This document shows positions 24,401 through 37,779 of a DNA stretch of 64,000 nt, one piece after another. The position numbers were made by a program, and so were the translations under genes. This DNA is from Drosophila miranda (lineage: Eukaryota; Arthropoda; Insecta; Diptera; Drosophilidae). The first letter of the stretch is position 1, and every line of letters starts with the position of its first letter. The notes under the pieces were generated by a model. That model ran no database searches. It saw only the letters and a list, made by a program, of their open reading frames with translations, and was not told the DNA's origin. The stretch covers positions 20,513,718 to 20,577,717 of the forward strand of contig NC_046673.1 in the NCBI RefSeq assembly GCF_003369915.1, given 5' to 3'.

Positions 24401-27400
24401 CGTCCGTTAAGGTTGCATTATATATTTATTTGCTTGTACATAATTGAGGGTTTCTACACACATACATATACACGTTGATTTGTGTGTGTGTGTTTTTAAG
24501 TGATTTATATTTTAAGGCTCCCCATTAATGAACAAGAAAATTGTTTTAGACTTGATTTATGACTCGAATTCGTTTTGATAATGGAATATCTGTGTGAAAA
24601 TGTGTTGAGAGGAGGTCTTCGGTTCACCCACCGATTACGAACCCTACGAGAAACTATTGGTAAGAACAAAAACCTTAAAGAGAGTAGGAATACAGTTCTA
24701 AAAAGATCCCATTCTAGACCCGGCCTTAAAAACATAAAGAAAGAACTTGAAAACTTTAAAGAACAAAGCGAATCCTGTCTTGAGAGATATCTTTCAAGAG
24801 GATATGAAAAGAAGAACATAAACCCACATAAAAAAGAAGAAATCCAAGCAAAGGCCATCGGAGCCTGAGGAGAGTGTGAGGGGGGCGGAGGGGAAAGAAG
24901 ACTAGGTAGGTATGTACATATGTATTGCCAAAAAGCAAAACTTGTTAACCGCCATGGCGAGAGAGATGGAGAGAGAAAAGACACAAAACTAGAAATATGA
25001 GGCTACGAAACAGATATTCTGCCCACTTTCAATGGTCATAATTACAAATCGATCCAATCCAACGATTGGCAGACAGACTGGTGGAATTAGTTAGGTATTC
25101 GGTGGCGACTATTGCTATATTTAATATGTGTCTAGATTCCATTGATTTCCGCGTTTTAGCCTTTCTCTTCTTACTTCTGTGCTCACTTCATCAACTATTC
25201 GGATTGTTTGGATTCACTGGATAGGGTTTCGGGTTTCCTTTACCCTGGTTTGGGTTTGGGTTTGGGTTTGAGTTTTCTTTTAACTTTTCAGGTAACTTTT
25301 GTACAGGACGCGCGCGCGCGCAAATCGAGACTTTTGACGCGATATTTTGACTATAACTTAGTTATATTACGATATTTTTGTTTGATTTATCACCAACAAC
25401 AACCATTAAAAAAAACACAAAGGGTTGCAAAAGGGTTTCAGGGCTTTGAAAGGTGTCTGTTTCTTGCTGCACTTTTTGTTTCAGGAGTGTTGGAGGAGGA
25501 GTGTTGTTCTCCGCGTAAAGTTCTTGCTTGGGGCTTGGGTTTTTGGGTGTTTTTTCGGATTTTTCTCTATATAAGCTTTGTCCGTGTGCGGCGAACGTAG
25601 TAGTCTGCACCGCCGGGATATCGCACACTGAATGTCCAAAGACGGCAAACACTTGTTATTATAACGCGTCAAAGCGTTTCCATTTAGCGTCGGCAACGCC
25701 AGTGCCAGCGGCAGTGCCAGCGGCAGAGGCAGAGGCGGCAGAGACAGCCTCGGGGCTCCGACAGGTAAGGCAGCAGCAGCGACGGACTCGTCGTCGTAAG
25801 CTTCGATATCGATGCCTCCGACGACCGATGATGATGTCGGCGACGATGCTCTTACGCCCGAATCTGGCCCGAATCAATGAGCCATTTGATAAGCGACCTG
25901 CTCTCAGCCGTGAGCAGAGCAGGTGAGCATTTTGACGCGCTCTCCGACTTGTTATCAGACGCCGACAGAGGCAGTGGCAGCGGCAGCGGCAGAGCCAGAA
26001 ATGAATGAAATCACAAAAACAACTAAGGCAAGCGGGCAGCAGATTACAAGCGCCAGCGTCGCTGTTGGCTTTACGTTGACCGTTAAAATGAGCAGAGGCT
26101 CACGGCAGAAGATATCACAATAAAGAGAGAAGGAAAGAGAGAGAGTGAGAGAGTCCAAAGGGGAAATGCAACAACAAGACACACGAGCATCAGAGTAGAT
26201 CAAGAAACAGCTGCTGCAGAGCCTCTCCACATTGACCGTTAGAAACAAGGTGTATTCATGATAGGTGAGGCATTCGCCAGAGAGTCGCATATAAAACGTT
26301 GAACTTTGAAAACTTTTCTCGAGTGTATACTGAAATTTACAAATATATAAAATATTAATATAACAAAAATCGTTGCTCTCTCAAAAATGCAAGTATGTTT
26401 AATGCATCTGTAGGTTCAGTTTTGTGTATAGGCCTACAGTGTATAAATATAGAAATAGACAAATAGGAGCATATACAAATTTACATATTAGATAGAGTCC
26501 TTCTGATAGGATTCCATAAACTGCACACTCTGAAGTATGTATGCACATACGTTCCATAGAACATATGTACATCCATACATAGAGCACTAATGGTGATGCG
26601 TGCTAGTACTCTGTATACAATAACTTGCTGTTCGCTCAAGTCTTAGCAAAAGCGCAATTATATTTCTGGTCACTCCATTCCCTACCTTTCCATAAATGCA
26701 ACTTGGAGAAGATAAGGAACCAGAGCCTCTGCAGCAAATCTACCCACGTGGATCAGGCACAGGCGCAAGAGAGACACAGACCAAAAGAGAGAATCGAGGA
26801 AACAGCAACAGATGGCCCTTAGATTCCGGCAGAAGAGAGCCGCAAAAAGCAGAAGAGAAATCAGCCTACCTCTGCGTCGACTTGACTGCTGGCTGCCGCT
26901 GTGCTTTGAAAAGCGACCGAAGATTGCACGACATACGACCGAAGACCGAGAGCAGAGCAGCTTCGGTCCGTCCGTTCTTCGTGTGCGCGGGGCTCGTGCG
27001 AATGGACAATCAGTTTTCGACAGTTAGGTGGCTCATTAACCGTTCATTAATTGCCCGCCCCGTATGAGTGATGTCGCCGCGTGATCGTTAGAATTGCATG
27101 CGATTCGGCTACGAGCCCTACGATGTTAACTCTTTTTGGTGGACAGCTGCCCCAAATATTTCCCCATCCATAAATCTTACATTTTACTCGAATGCGCTTT
27201 TCTCGTACCAGGAACGATCTGCTCAGTGGGGGAATAATGAACGTACTGGGGGCACGATCGGGTTATTCGGTAAAGCGCCGTAACGACACGAGTTATGGCC
27301 ACTACCCACACTTTTTTTCCACAAACATTTCGGATAATCTTCCGTAACACTCCCCGGGGATGTACAGAACGAAAAGTTTAGATTTTTTCAGATTTCCGGA

Positions 27401-27780
27401 GCTCGTACACATTTGATAAGATTTACGATTTTCGTTTACTAAACTTTTCCATCAGTGACTGTTAGCCTGATGTGTCGATGAAAATAAATATATAATTATC
27501 TCTAAATAGAAGCCTAATCACTGAACACAGCTGTAGTGTAATCTTATTTGTCCATTTTGTCCTTTAATTGTTAGTTTGAATGATCCCAAAGATACGCTAG
27601 AAACTATTCAATATTCTCCAGATCTTCTCTTAAAGATTTCTACAAATTTAGCAAATATCCAGTTGGGTAATGGAGTTTGCCCAAGTCCAATTTCTATTTT
27701 TACAAATGTATATTTTTTTTATATATTTTCGATTCCCAATCGTGACAACCATTGACCCGTGGGACCCGGGAGTAATCCAC
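21480..27780. other. Large intron of the SLC41-type gene, part 2
   Basis: No supportable gene. It contains simple-sequence tracts: CAGATA repeats near 22562-22605, TTTGGG repeats near 25240-25268, and GAGAG near 26125-26152. A GC-richer patch at 25680-26030 has repeats like GGCAGTGGCAGCGGCAG. Another GC-richer patch lies at 26740-27060. Either patch could be an untranslated exon or an enhancer, but I found no initiator-exon-donor set that convinces me. Confidence 0.35.
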
Positions 27781-30700
27781 CTGCGGAGAGTCCGACACGA
27801 ACATGGAAAGTATTTTAAACTTTGGCTCGAATATGACGCACACTCGCGATGCTCTATGCTCTGAGCCACCTCTTCGGGGAGCGGTGGGCATGGCATCCAA
27901 CGTCAGTTTTGGGGGGGCCTTTGTATGCGAATACGCCACAGCCAACAATTGCGCTTGCCCGTTCCCCGTGTGTGTGTGTGTGTGTGGGACTAGCCAACGT
28001 TTGTACTTGATTTTGGCTCTTTTTTTGTGGAACCGCAGAGAAACAGAAACTGGTTTCCCACACCCGGATGAAATGTGCGTCCAAAACCCAGGCGAGAGAG
28101 TCCCCACACACAAAAAATAAAAAACAAAAAACTTAAAAAAAAAAAGAAGAAATATTCATCAAACATCTGGGCACCCGCGGGGGCTTTAATTAAGATTTTC
28201 AGCTCCCCTCGTTTCGAATTGAGAATTGAATTTTTTTATTTTGACGGGCTTCAGGATGTTGTGAAGCGCCCAAAGATACGTAGTAGATGTCTCAATGGAT
28301 TAATGAATGGAGCACAGCCAACGCTCTTGATTATAAGCCCAAATATCAACAAGGTGTAAGACGATGAATATCAGAAATAGAAAAACGACGGCGAATCCCA
28401 GTGTTTACTTGCTCTGGTTGGGATTGATTTTGTTGTGGGGTTGGGGAAACAATTACCACGTTAATTGGTCAACGATTTTCAGCGGTTTGAGACGCACAAG
28501 CGAATGCTGCAAAAGAGAATGCCCGAGAATTGCAAAACCAACATTTATTGCGTGTGCATGATGCGCTCGCTGTAAGATCCTCTTGTACATCCCTGTGTCG
28601 AAAAGAAATGTATTGATTATGGGAGGGATACCCCTTACATTCCGGGCCAATCATTGCATGGCTAGGCCCTTCAACGGTTCTGGTTACATAATGACCTACG
28701 ACAACTATAAAAATGAAATACTTTGAAAGTCCAATAAAAACCTGTCACGATTTAAGCAGCAGTGATTTACGATACACACAGTACGTGCATCTCATGAATG
28801 AATGGCAGAGGAAATGAAATGGAATCGAATGGATAGAATACATTAAAGTTCTACTTCAAATTACAAAAACTTGTCAAACTTTTTCCTTTCACTTGATATT
28901 TTTGCAAAGACTCTCAGTCGGAGTGTAAATCCCATTATGGAACATAGTCTTGGGGGGGGGTTTTGGATAAACCAGATGGCGGCATTGGATTCCCTTCTGT
29001 TTCAGATGCAATAAAACAAAAGAATGAAATGGGTTAAAAAGTCCCACCACGGGGAGTTCCATAAAACTGTCAGAGCAGAGCAGAGTCTTTCTCTCAAGTA
29101 CAGTTGCTTCCTCGGGGGCTTGGGCTTGGGCTTGCGAACAGGGAAGTATTCTGAGTACATATCGATCGCGGCAGAACAAATAGCCAGCGACAATTCAAGC
29201 CACAACGGAATAAAATAAATACAAAATGAAATGACAAAAGATACATTTACCGCTTATCGCAGATACAACGGTTTATTGTTGTCTGCTATGGAGGTGGGTG
29301 TGGGGGGGGTTCAGTGGCGTTGCGACTGGGTGCAGGTATGTCGTTGGTGTCGTTGGAGGGGGGAGGGGGTTTTTTTGAGTAAATTACTGAAATGAAATTG
29401 GTTTTACTGTATCGATTGACAATTGAGGAACTGCTTGAAATAAAGGGAGGGAGGTGGGCGAACTGGAGGCGGATCGGGCGTTCGTTCAATCAAATTGCTG
29501 GCGGGATAGATACCCGGTAATTGGGATCAACTGTCGCGCTTGTTGATCGCCAACGATTGGGTTGTTTCATCAATCGCTCCGACTAAATTGGTGGAAGCTT
29601 CCCACCTGCTCCTCTTGCTCCTCCTTTGCCACATGCCACCCGCCCAACAGCCCCACTTGCCTCCTTTCTAGCAGCCATCAGCCATGCAAAATATATTGCG
29701 ACAGAGAGAACTTGAACTTGATTCTGTTGCTGTTTTTTTTTTTGTTTTGTGCACGCGATTGAAACAAAAATTAGCAGCTGGAAAATTGCAACATGAATTA
29801 TTACGCCAATGAGTGTCCCAGGTTTTCCCTACGCCCCTGCCCGGACCGGCCCTTCCATCCCGTTCCATCCCATCCCATCCCTCCCCTTCAATTATACATG
29901 AGTAATGAGGTTTAATTGGATTTTTAGGTATATTTATTGCAACACTTCGCTCAACACACTTTATTGACAGCTGGCATGGGGAAAAATATGCATGTATGTA
30001 CATGAAAACCAATCGAATGTTGGTATACCCTTCCAAAGAAAGTTTATAGCAGCTGAGAACCATATAAATATATGTAGTAGAGGTTCCACTTTGGAAAAGT
30101 GTTTAGTTTTTCCAGAAGAACGATCGTATACGATACGAGTACGAGTCATTCGATTAAAGTGTTGAAAAACATCAAAAAATAAGAGTTTTTCATGGAAGAA
30201 CATCCCTGCTTCAATGGGAAAATGTGTCCGTTCGCTTATGGGAAATTTGTGCATTCACTTGATGAATTTATCCCAATGGTTCAGAGGTATTATTTCAGAT
30301 CCTAATTGTGGATGCAGATCAATAACAAAAGCTATTTGGGAGATCGGAGGTAGCATATTTCATCAAAATTAAGGCACCCTCCAGGGAATACCGAATACAT
30401 CAATGGTGGGGCTGTGTGTGTGTGTGTGTTCCAGCAATCTTATCTTAGCACAAGATGTGCATATTAATTGCATTTTTTGCCCCATGAACGATTACGTTAT
30501 TATTGCCGTTTCTCCCACCCCCACCCCCCCAAAAAAAAGAAGACAAATAACAACTGAAATTAACCGAATAAAACGTGCATATCTCAGTTGGAAGATACAA
30601 AGATACATAGATAGATTCGTGTGCAAGCACAGAGAAGCAGGGAATTGTTTGACGGCAACGAGTGCGTCATCGCATCGCACGGTGAAGACCCATTAATGGG

Positions 30701-33700
30701 GGAATACGAGCATTCAATATTCCCCCACATATCCGTGGATGTGACAAAAGAACACCGGCTTCAGGACAACACGTTGGGGAAGTATTTCATTTGATTGCGG
30801 GGAACTTTTTCTGCCCAGAGATTCGCTTGGGCTCTTTTTTGTTTCGGGTGTCAATTTATTGAAAATTCTGCCAGAAGATTGTTTATTTATTGATGACACA
30901 AAATCAGATATCGGCATGGAATTGACAATTTAATCGACCTGTGGTCGACTTACAGTCTCCGTACAAGAGAAAAAACTACTTGGACTCTGGTACAGACATA
31001 CCCACATATCTCTCATAGATAATGCCATCAGTATCAATTCTCTGGGGACGCTTTACCAAGAATCCGGTGCTTTGGCCCCACATGACCACGGTGGCTCTAG
31101 GCCCAACAAATGAATCATATATTTTTATTTCTGATTGTTTTGGACCCAAGTGGGCACTGGAAATGGAAAGGGCACTAGCCACTGGCCACCAGCGAGATAA
31201 TGGTTATCGGATCTCACACATAAGTACCATTTCATTGACGCAAAAATTGGAATCGAAATCAGAAAGGCAAAAGCCTCCTGTGGCTCCTTTTTGTGTTTTT
31301 TTTTTGCTGTCCCACTTGAGATACAATCATTCGCTGTTTGAAAACGACACTGAGGATACTCTTTTGCCACATCTTTCTATATAGAAATAGTCCCAAAACG
31401 ACTGTGTGTCGACTGTGATCTTTCCTCTTGCTTAACTTATATTTTTCTTAGTTCTATAGCCTTTTTAAACCTTTTATTAGAAGGATTAATATAGGCATAA
31501 TTTTGTTAAATTATTTCCTTTTGGTTCCTCGCCATTCGACATCTTTGTGACAGCAAATCAACTTCTTTTCGAGTGTACAAACTACGTCAAATGGTTAACC
31601 GGATCGAGGGATCGCCTCATCCAGTTCTAGTTCGCGTCAATTGCGATCGCGATTTCATTTTCAATTCCTTTTCCCCATTATCAGTTGTCACGTAGCTGGC
31701 AGACACAAACTTGATCTTGATGTGAAGTACCAAAAACCGAGAGCTGATCGAGTGGTCGCTGGTCACTTGTCCGATCGCTCGGATTGGGGCATGGCCAAAA
31801 CCTTGAGTCGTGTCGAGTCGTGTCGACTATTTACACCGATTTAGTGAACCACATGAGGGTATCTTATCGCAGGTTCCTTTGGCAAAATTCTTTCATTTTA
31901 AATTAGGGATTTTTGTGTAGTGGAAAACACTTGTATCCCAGTGAACCCGGAATCCTCGAATCACCAGCCACCGGCCACGAGTCCCGAATCCGAATGAGAA
32001 CCATCAGGAATCAACGCAGCACAGCGATTCCCATCACGTCGAGTGCATTTCGGGGGCTGCCTTTCAGTTGATATTTTGTATTATTTGAGCACTTTATCAT
32101 CATGTTTTAATCATCATTCAACTGTCGACGGTTTCTTGTGGTTTCGTTTTGGGCTTTTGAAGAGTCGACAGCCAACGACACGCGTCATTTGCCCTGATTA
32201 GTATGTAAGGGGCAGGCCCAATGGCAGATACAGATACAGATACAGATACGCATTTCATTTGTGGGGGCTTTGGGGTTTCGTTTATGTAATATTATTTTGT
32301 TTGGCATTTGGATGGGCGTTTGGGTATTTGGGTGTTTTGCCTTGCCCCTGACCTTGGCTGCCCCAACAATTGGCGGACGTGTCGATTAACAAGTTAGCGC
32401 CACTGTCTTTTATTAGTTCACTTCATTATCATTATCATTACACTATCACACACTCCCCTTCCGCATGAGCATTACAGGCGCAACCGTCAAGTGCTGCTCG
32501 CTGATGGTTTGATCGGAACTTTTCATTGGAATTACACACTCGTGCCGTTCGTCACTCTTTCCGCCCATCGATTGGGGGATGGGCGGCTCTGATATCAGTG
32601 AGAATTTCCCCAAAAGATAGAGATGAAGAGCCTCGGGAAGTTCCCAAAAAGTTTTTCTTTAATTAAAGTATGACTAAAAGGGTGACTACATTTTTTAGGG
32701 AGCCTACGGGAATTTTTCACCGGTTTGAAGAACATCAATTTTTGATAAGAAATATGCCTGTTTCTTTCTTAAGATGGGGAAAGATCTTTAAAGGGACCAA
32801 ATTGGAAAGAGTATATCATTTTTATTTGGAAAGGTAAAGCTTTTCCTAAGTTAACATGAATAGTTATGAGGCCTTTCGATTTGATTGCTGTACAGAAAAA
32901 AAGATATAGAACTTTGTTCCACCCATCATTACTTATCATTATGAAAGCTCTTCTTCTCCCGACATTTTCCATTAATTTATTATACTATATAGTCGTAGGA
33001 AAACGCTGAGATTGTGTAAAATCTGAACGTGATAAAGAGATTTATTGGCACAGGTGAAAGATGCCATATAATAGAATGTAACTAATGATTCCGCAGATTC
33101 CTTGTCTATAAAGAACTGGCCCATAATTTATACAAAACCAGAGACCAGATTAATCTACTATTAAACATTATTCTACACTTTTGGGACTTTCAAATAGACC
33201 ATTCCTGCTACCAATTGTAGGACCATAATTAATTAATTCCCATTTCCGCTTCTGAGGGGAGGCATGTCATAAATTCAATTATAGTCCTAATAGATTTTCA
33301 AAATTCTCTCCTTTTTGTTGTTGTTGTATTATTTTATGGGTTGCGATAGTGGTATTGGCATCTGATAATAATCGTGGAGTGATTCCATTAATTGAGTAAG
33401 GCAATCCGCGAGGAAGAGTTTATATACATAGTGTTTACCACATAATCTTTATTTTTCATTCTGACCGAATTAAAAATTGCAACCAAAAACAAAACTGACT
33501 CATGGACGGGTGGAAAATCTACGACAGAAGTTTCGAGCCATACGATGTGACGATATTATCTGGGAATATTTCTTATCGGGGCCTTTTAATACGGATATTA
33601 TAGGGGAACCTACATCAACAGCCGAGAATAACAAACAATTCAAACGAATTCCGTTTCAGCAAAGACGGTGCCTAATTATTTTACAATCCCCTCTGAGCTG

Positions 33701-34700
33701 TAGTACGACATTAGCTGATGATGATGATTTTTGATGAATTCGGGGTCTGTCATTCGGTCGCTGATAACCCGATTCCACGGAGAGACGATAGAATCCTACG
33801 GCCAGCCAAGGAAACAATGAAAACGGGATCATAAATAAGATAAAGCCACCAAATGGCAGTGTCAACAATTTTAGATGGCGATGCAATGGTTTGATTAGCG
33901 TAGGAACTCTCGAGCCAGACACTCCATATTACTGACAATCAAGTCGGTTGAGTGAACGATTAGCTGTCTTTGTGGACTATAAACCTTTTCCAAGATATTG
34001 AAACGTATTCGAAATATATTTAATGATGGTTTCTAGGTGGGAAAACATGTGGGGTGTTCATAGAATAATCAAACTAAAACTGTATGAGCACTGAAGGGGT
34101 TGCTTTTTGGGAACCCCAGAAGCACAATCGAAAATTTCGAAAACTAAAAATACATGTAGTGTGCATGATTTTATTTTTGGTATTGTGATCTCTGAATTAT
34201 TACTCTGATCTACTCATTCAGGCCTAAAAGTGATAATTTTTTCGCACAGTGCAATAGATCCAATCACCGAAAAACAACTCATAAAATACTTGGTAAAGAG
34301 TAAAACAGCTGTTTTTTATTTCCATACACGCGTGAGCGTGGAACATCACTTTTCATTCGCGTAGCCAGACCTTTTGGCTAGCATTTGAGCGACCGAATCA
34401 AAATTCTCGACTCGAGTATGGGGATTAAAATTTCAAGAACACTTTAGGAGGAAAGTAGTCGCATCAGCAGCTGTATCTAGCGAAACCTACTCTAACTGGT
34501 CGATCCGTTCGTGTCGTTGAGTCATTGGATTAGGGGTATTAACATTCCAATTACCAGCAATTATTTGAGAAAACATTACTTTCACACATTTGTATTTTAT
34601 TTGTTCCCCACAGTTCTGTGATCACTGGTGCCTCTCTTTCTCCCTGTCTCTCTCCGTCTCGCTTTTGTAATCAAAGTAAGGAGTACAAAGTAGAGAACAA
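27781..34700. other. Large intron of the SLC41-type gene, part 3
   Basis: No supportable gene. A tRNA-like relic is possible near 27815-27885 (minus). A diverged copy of the 162-bp unit lies near 28488-28565. CAGATA repeats lie near 32224-32250. A short match to the same unit (ACATGTAGTGTGCATGATT) lies at 34152-34170. Otherwise it is ordinary AT-rich intron sequence. Confidence 0.35.
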
Positions 34701-34706
34701 ACATAC

Positions 34707-34809
34707 CTGCCCCATCGCTGCTCTCGTCATCGCAGGTGTTTATGAGTCGGGCATAGCCGCAATAGTGTCTGCCATGACCCCGTCCTGCACCGCCCAGCAG
34801 CCCATCCAT
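34707..34809 (-). CDS. Alternative first coding exon of the SLC41-type transporter (MDGLLGG isoform)
   Basis: An ATG at 34809 opens a frame reading MDGLLGGAGRGHGRHYCGYA...DDESSDGA. It ends at a good donor, GCAG/GTATGT, after 103 nt, leaving one base of the next codon. That is exactly the phase needed by the exon starting at 14739. Joined to it, the protein would be 548 aa. About 105 bp upstream is a TCAGTC initiator (A at 34916), so a promoter for this exon is plausible. The intron to the common exon would be about 20 kb. The evidence is phase, donor quality and context; I know no homologous peptide. Confidence 0.65.
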
Positions 34810-34919
34810 GACAACAAAAATTTTAGGGGGTTTTCAACGTGGACCCAAGAATTAATTTTTTTATTTTTCTTTAATTTTTTTTCGCATGTCCCGTGCTCCG
34901 ATTCTGAATGACGACTGAA

Positions 34920-36960
34920 GTTGCGGCTGGGCTGGGCTGGGCGACAGTTTCTTTTTGGTAACAGAATACCAGACACTATTTGATCGAGCGCTATTTACAC
35001 AAATGTGTTTCGTAGGCACTAAAAATAGTGGGCGATCTACGGATATTATTTCACATTTACTGGCTATTCCAGGTTAGTCCCTTTGGAAATCCGGCAGATC
35101 AGCGGCGTCATTAATCGGTGTTTTGGCATTTTCGGTTAATGGGATCAAAATTAATTACTCAATTTACGGGACTATCATAATTTCCAGAGCACAAATGACG
35201 TCGTCTGTCATCTCTAGCGAAAGATGAGGTGTTAATACCAATATTTGCATTACTCTTTACCACAATCCCCTTGCTGACTGACGTCATAACAAGCAGCAGC
35301 AACAGCCAAAGCCAGAGCCGGAGTCAGGGCAGCCTCCGAATTCCAGTTAGAAATCTCACCCTCAAAACCCACTCAATTGGGTACGCGTGTAAGCCCTTGA
35401 GCTTCTAGAGAGGGAGCACTTAATAAGACTGTATGTAAAGCGCCGGGAAGTTCTTCTGGAAGTCGTCCCGTCTAGTCATCAAATGTTGCTATAACGCATG
35501 AATACCTACAAACTTTTTTAAAACGGTTGGTTTTGATGTTCAACTGATAATTCCAAAGGCAGCTATCGTATCTTGTCGGAACCTTAGATAAACATAATCT
35601 CCCCAAGAAGAGCGATCGAAAATGATCCCCATACACGTCTCTGTACTCTCCGTGTAACAGGTATTACCATCCGCAGGTGCCGACCGCTTGACCGTTATGC
35701 GGCGTTGCCTTGCATGGCTGGAATGAAGGGCTAGGGATGGGGGTAATCGACTGATTATTGAGGCTAGGTGAATACCCGACAATGGCAATGAAAATACATT
35801 TAAATTGCAGTTAATTGTTACTAGGTTAAGTCATTCAATTAAAGAAAGATATTTTACCAACGATGGATTTTGCCATTCAAACAATTGGCAAATCGGTTTC
35901 TATTTTTCCCACAATACTTACTTTTCGCAATATCTTGAAATATAACCATAGCATATGGTTTTAGAACCCATTTTCTCCCAAAAAAAAACGATAGGTGTAA
36001 TGCCAATCGTGTAAAGGGTGTAACTTATGCGATGGATAATGCAGGACTGTGCGGGACTGTCACCTTGTGGGTGATTTTTGTCCATCTCTAAGCTATCGAT
36101 TCAACGATTATCAAGTGGCAGCAGTTCAACCCTGACAAACAGCTGAGCATAGCGGCGGAACCGTTAACAACAACAACGAAATAGCCTGGCAGGCGGCAAT
36201 GGCAATGAAAGTGCAATGGCAGTTGTTTACACAAAATAAACAAATGCAGCAGCAGCAGCAGCAACAACAACTAAGTGGGTTAAGCAGTGCAGTGCATGCA
36301 CTGCTTGCACTTTGCCGCTGGCCTTAAACTTTGATTTTCATGGTCACACACTCAAGCCAAGCATAAAAAAGAGACAAGACAACAACAAAGCATAATGTAA
36401 TTGGTATTGAGAAAAATAAACAAAATTAATAATTAACATTAAATTAATTGCCGCACAGCTCGAGTGGAGTCGAGTGGATTGCAGTGTTGGTACTTTTTAA
36501 TGGCGCATGTAAAGTGCATGCGAAATGCATTTCACGGTTTTCTTATAAATAGCGTGCAGCAAATTATGGGAACAGCAATAAAAGATGTCACACAGCGACA
36601 AACACACACACACACACAAAGAACAAAGAAAAGCAACTTAAATAAATCAAAAAGAATAAAAAAAATCAAAGAGATGTTCCTGGTTATATCTTCAAAAACA
36701 GAACAGCGACTGGATTTGCATAAATCAGATAGACAGCCGGACGGTATGCGGATTAAAATGGTTGGGTCCCCACACTTGTAGGTTAGTGTTAATGGATTCA
36801 AATTGGATTAGTAAACAAATCCCTGCCTTAGTTTATATTTAAATACTAAAATTAGCAACCAAAGGGAGGTGTTGGGGTAAAGTTACGTGGCATGGTGCTG
36901 GGTGGTAGGGGGGTGTGGATGGTAACACGTAATATATAGAGTGGGGATAGTGTGACAAAA
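34920..36960. other. Intron between alternative first exons
   Basis: I see no coding exon. A CAG/CAA microsatellite lies near 36246-36271 and an ACACAC run near 36602-36617. Confidence 0.35.
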
Positions 36961-36969
36961 ATAGCTTAC

Positions 36970-37042
36970 GTATGGGCCTGCGGCGCAATCTGGACTCATT
37001 ATTCTTGCCGCCACTGTTCGGAGGGCTCTCAATCGGCTTCAT
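36970..37042 (-). CDS. Alternative first coding exon of the SLC41-type transporter (MKPIESP isoform)
   Basis: An ATG at 37042 gives MKPIESPPNSGGKNNESRLR... and stops at the donor ATAC/GTAAGC after 73 nt, again one base into a codon. Spliced to 14739 it yields a 538-aa protein, close to the length of vertebrate SLC41 proteins. The sequence just upstream, GTTGTCGTAG/TATTGGG, is a usable acceptor. The exon is therefore probably internal to a transcript whose untranslated first exon lies further upstream (37654-37730 or 38876-39150). Confidence 0.65.
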
Positions 37043-37653
37043 GTTGCCACGGTCCCAATACTACGACAACAACAACAAGTGGGTGTGGGGGCGTGGCGTG
37101 GCGTAGATGGGCGTTTTATATAATGTATTCGATTTTTATGTGAAAAGAAAAGAACCAAAAGAAAGATACATACATAAGGTAAATGTCGAGGCAAACAAAA
37201 TGTAAGAACAAATTTCAAATCAAATGAAAGCAATACAAAAACACTCGTGGCAGCACTGTCAATTCTTTTGGTCGCACAATTTTCTGACACGCCACTGTAT
37301 TAACGGATTCCGAATGTCTACGGTCGCGGTCAGAAAAGTAGACCCAGTACAGTAAGTGCTTCCAACTGAACACCATTCACTGTAACCTTCTCTTGTGAAC
37401 GATTCTCAAAAGAATACACCAAGCATTTAAAGTTCTTTAATCTGGATAATGTACTGGCCCGCCACTGTAGGCCACTTCAAAAGATAACAGTGCAAAATAA
37501 CCGGTTCGACAGCGCCGCCACGCAACTCGCACGCACACACACACACACACATTCAAAATTAACATTTGGCAAAAAAAAAGAGTTATTTTTCCCGTCTTCC
37601 ACCCCCTTTACGTTTGTTCTTTGCCTATGCCTTTCGATGTTTTTATGTTTTAC

Positions 37654-37730
37654 CTCTTTCTCCCTCGGCACAAACGCGAATGATCGAAGGCAACTGACAA
37701 ACCGAGAGCGAAAGATCTTTGCCGCTGACT
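37654..37730 (-). promoter_or_regulatory. Candidate TSS and untranslated first exon for the SLC41-type gene
   Basis: On the minus strand a TCAGTC initiator (A at 37730) is followed by UTR-like sequence and the donor AAAGAG/GTAAAAC at 37654/37653. The nearest downstream acceptor (GTCGTAG, about 37067) leads straight to the MKPIESP start. Confidence 0.45.
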
Positions 37731-37779
37731 GACCGGCAAACAAAACAATCGCAACAGCAGCAACAACTTGTGAACAAAA

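Noticed and set aside
25528-25926. Possible plus-strand gene with an Ala/Glu-rich stretch in the large intron
   Set aside because: The frame is made of GCAGTG/GCGGCA simple repeats, with no recognisable domain or promoter. The donor-like GTAAGG has no convincing partner exon.
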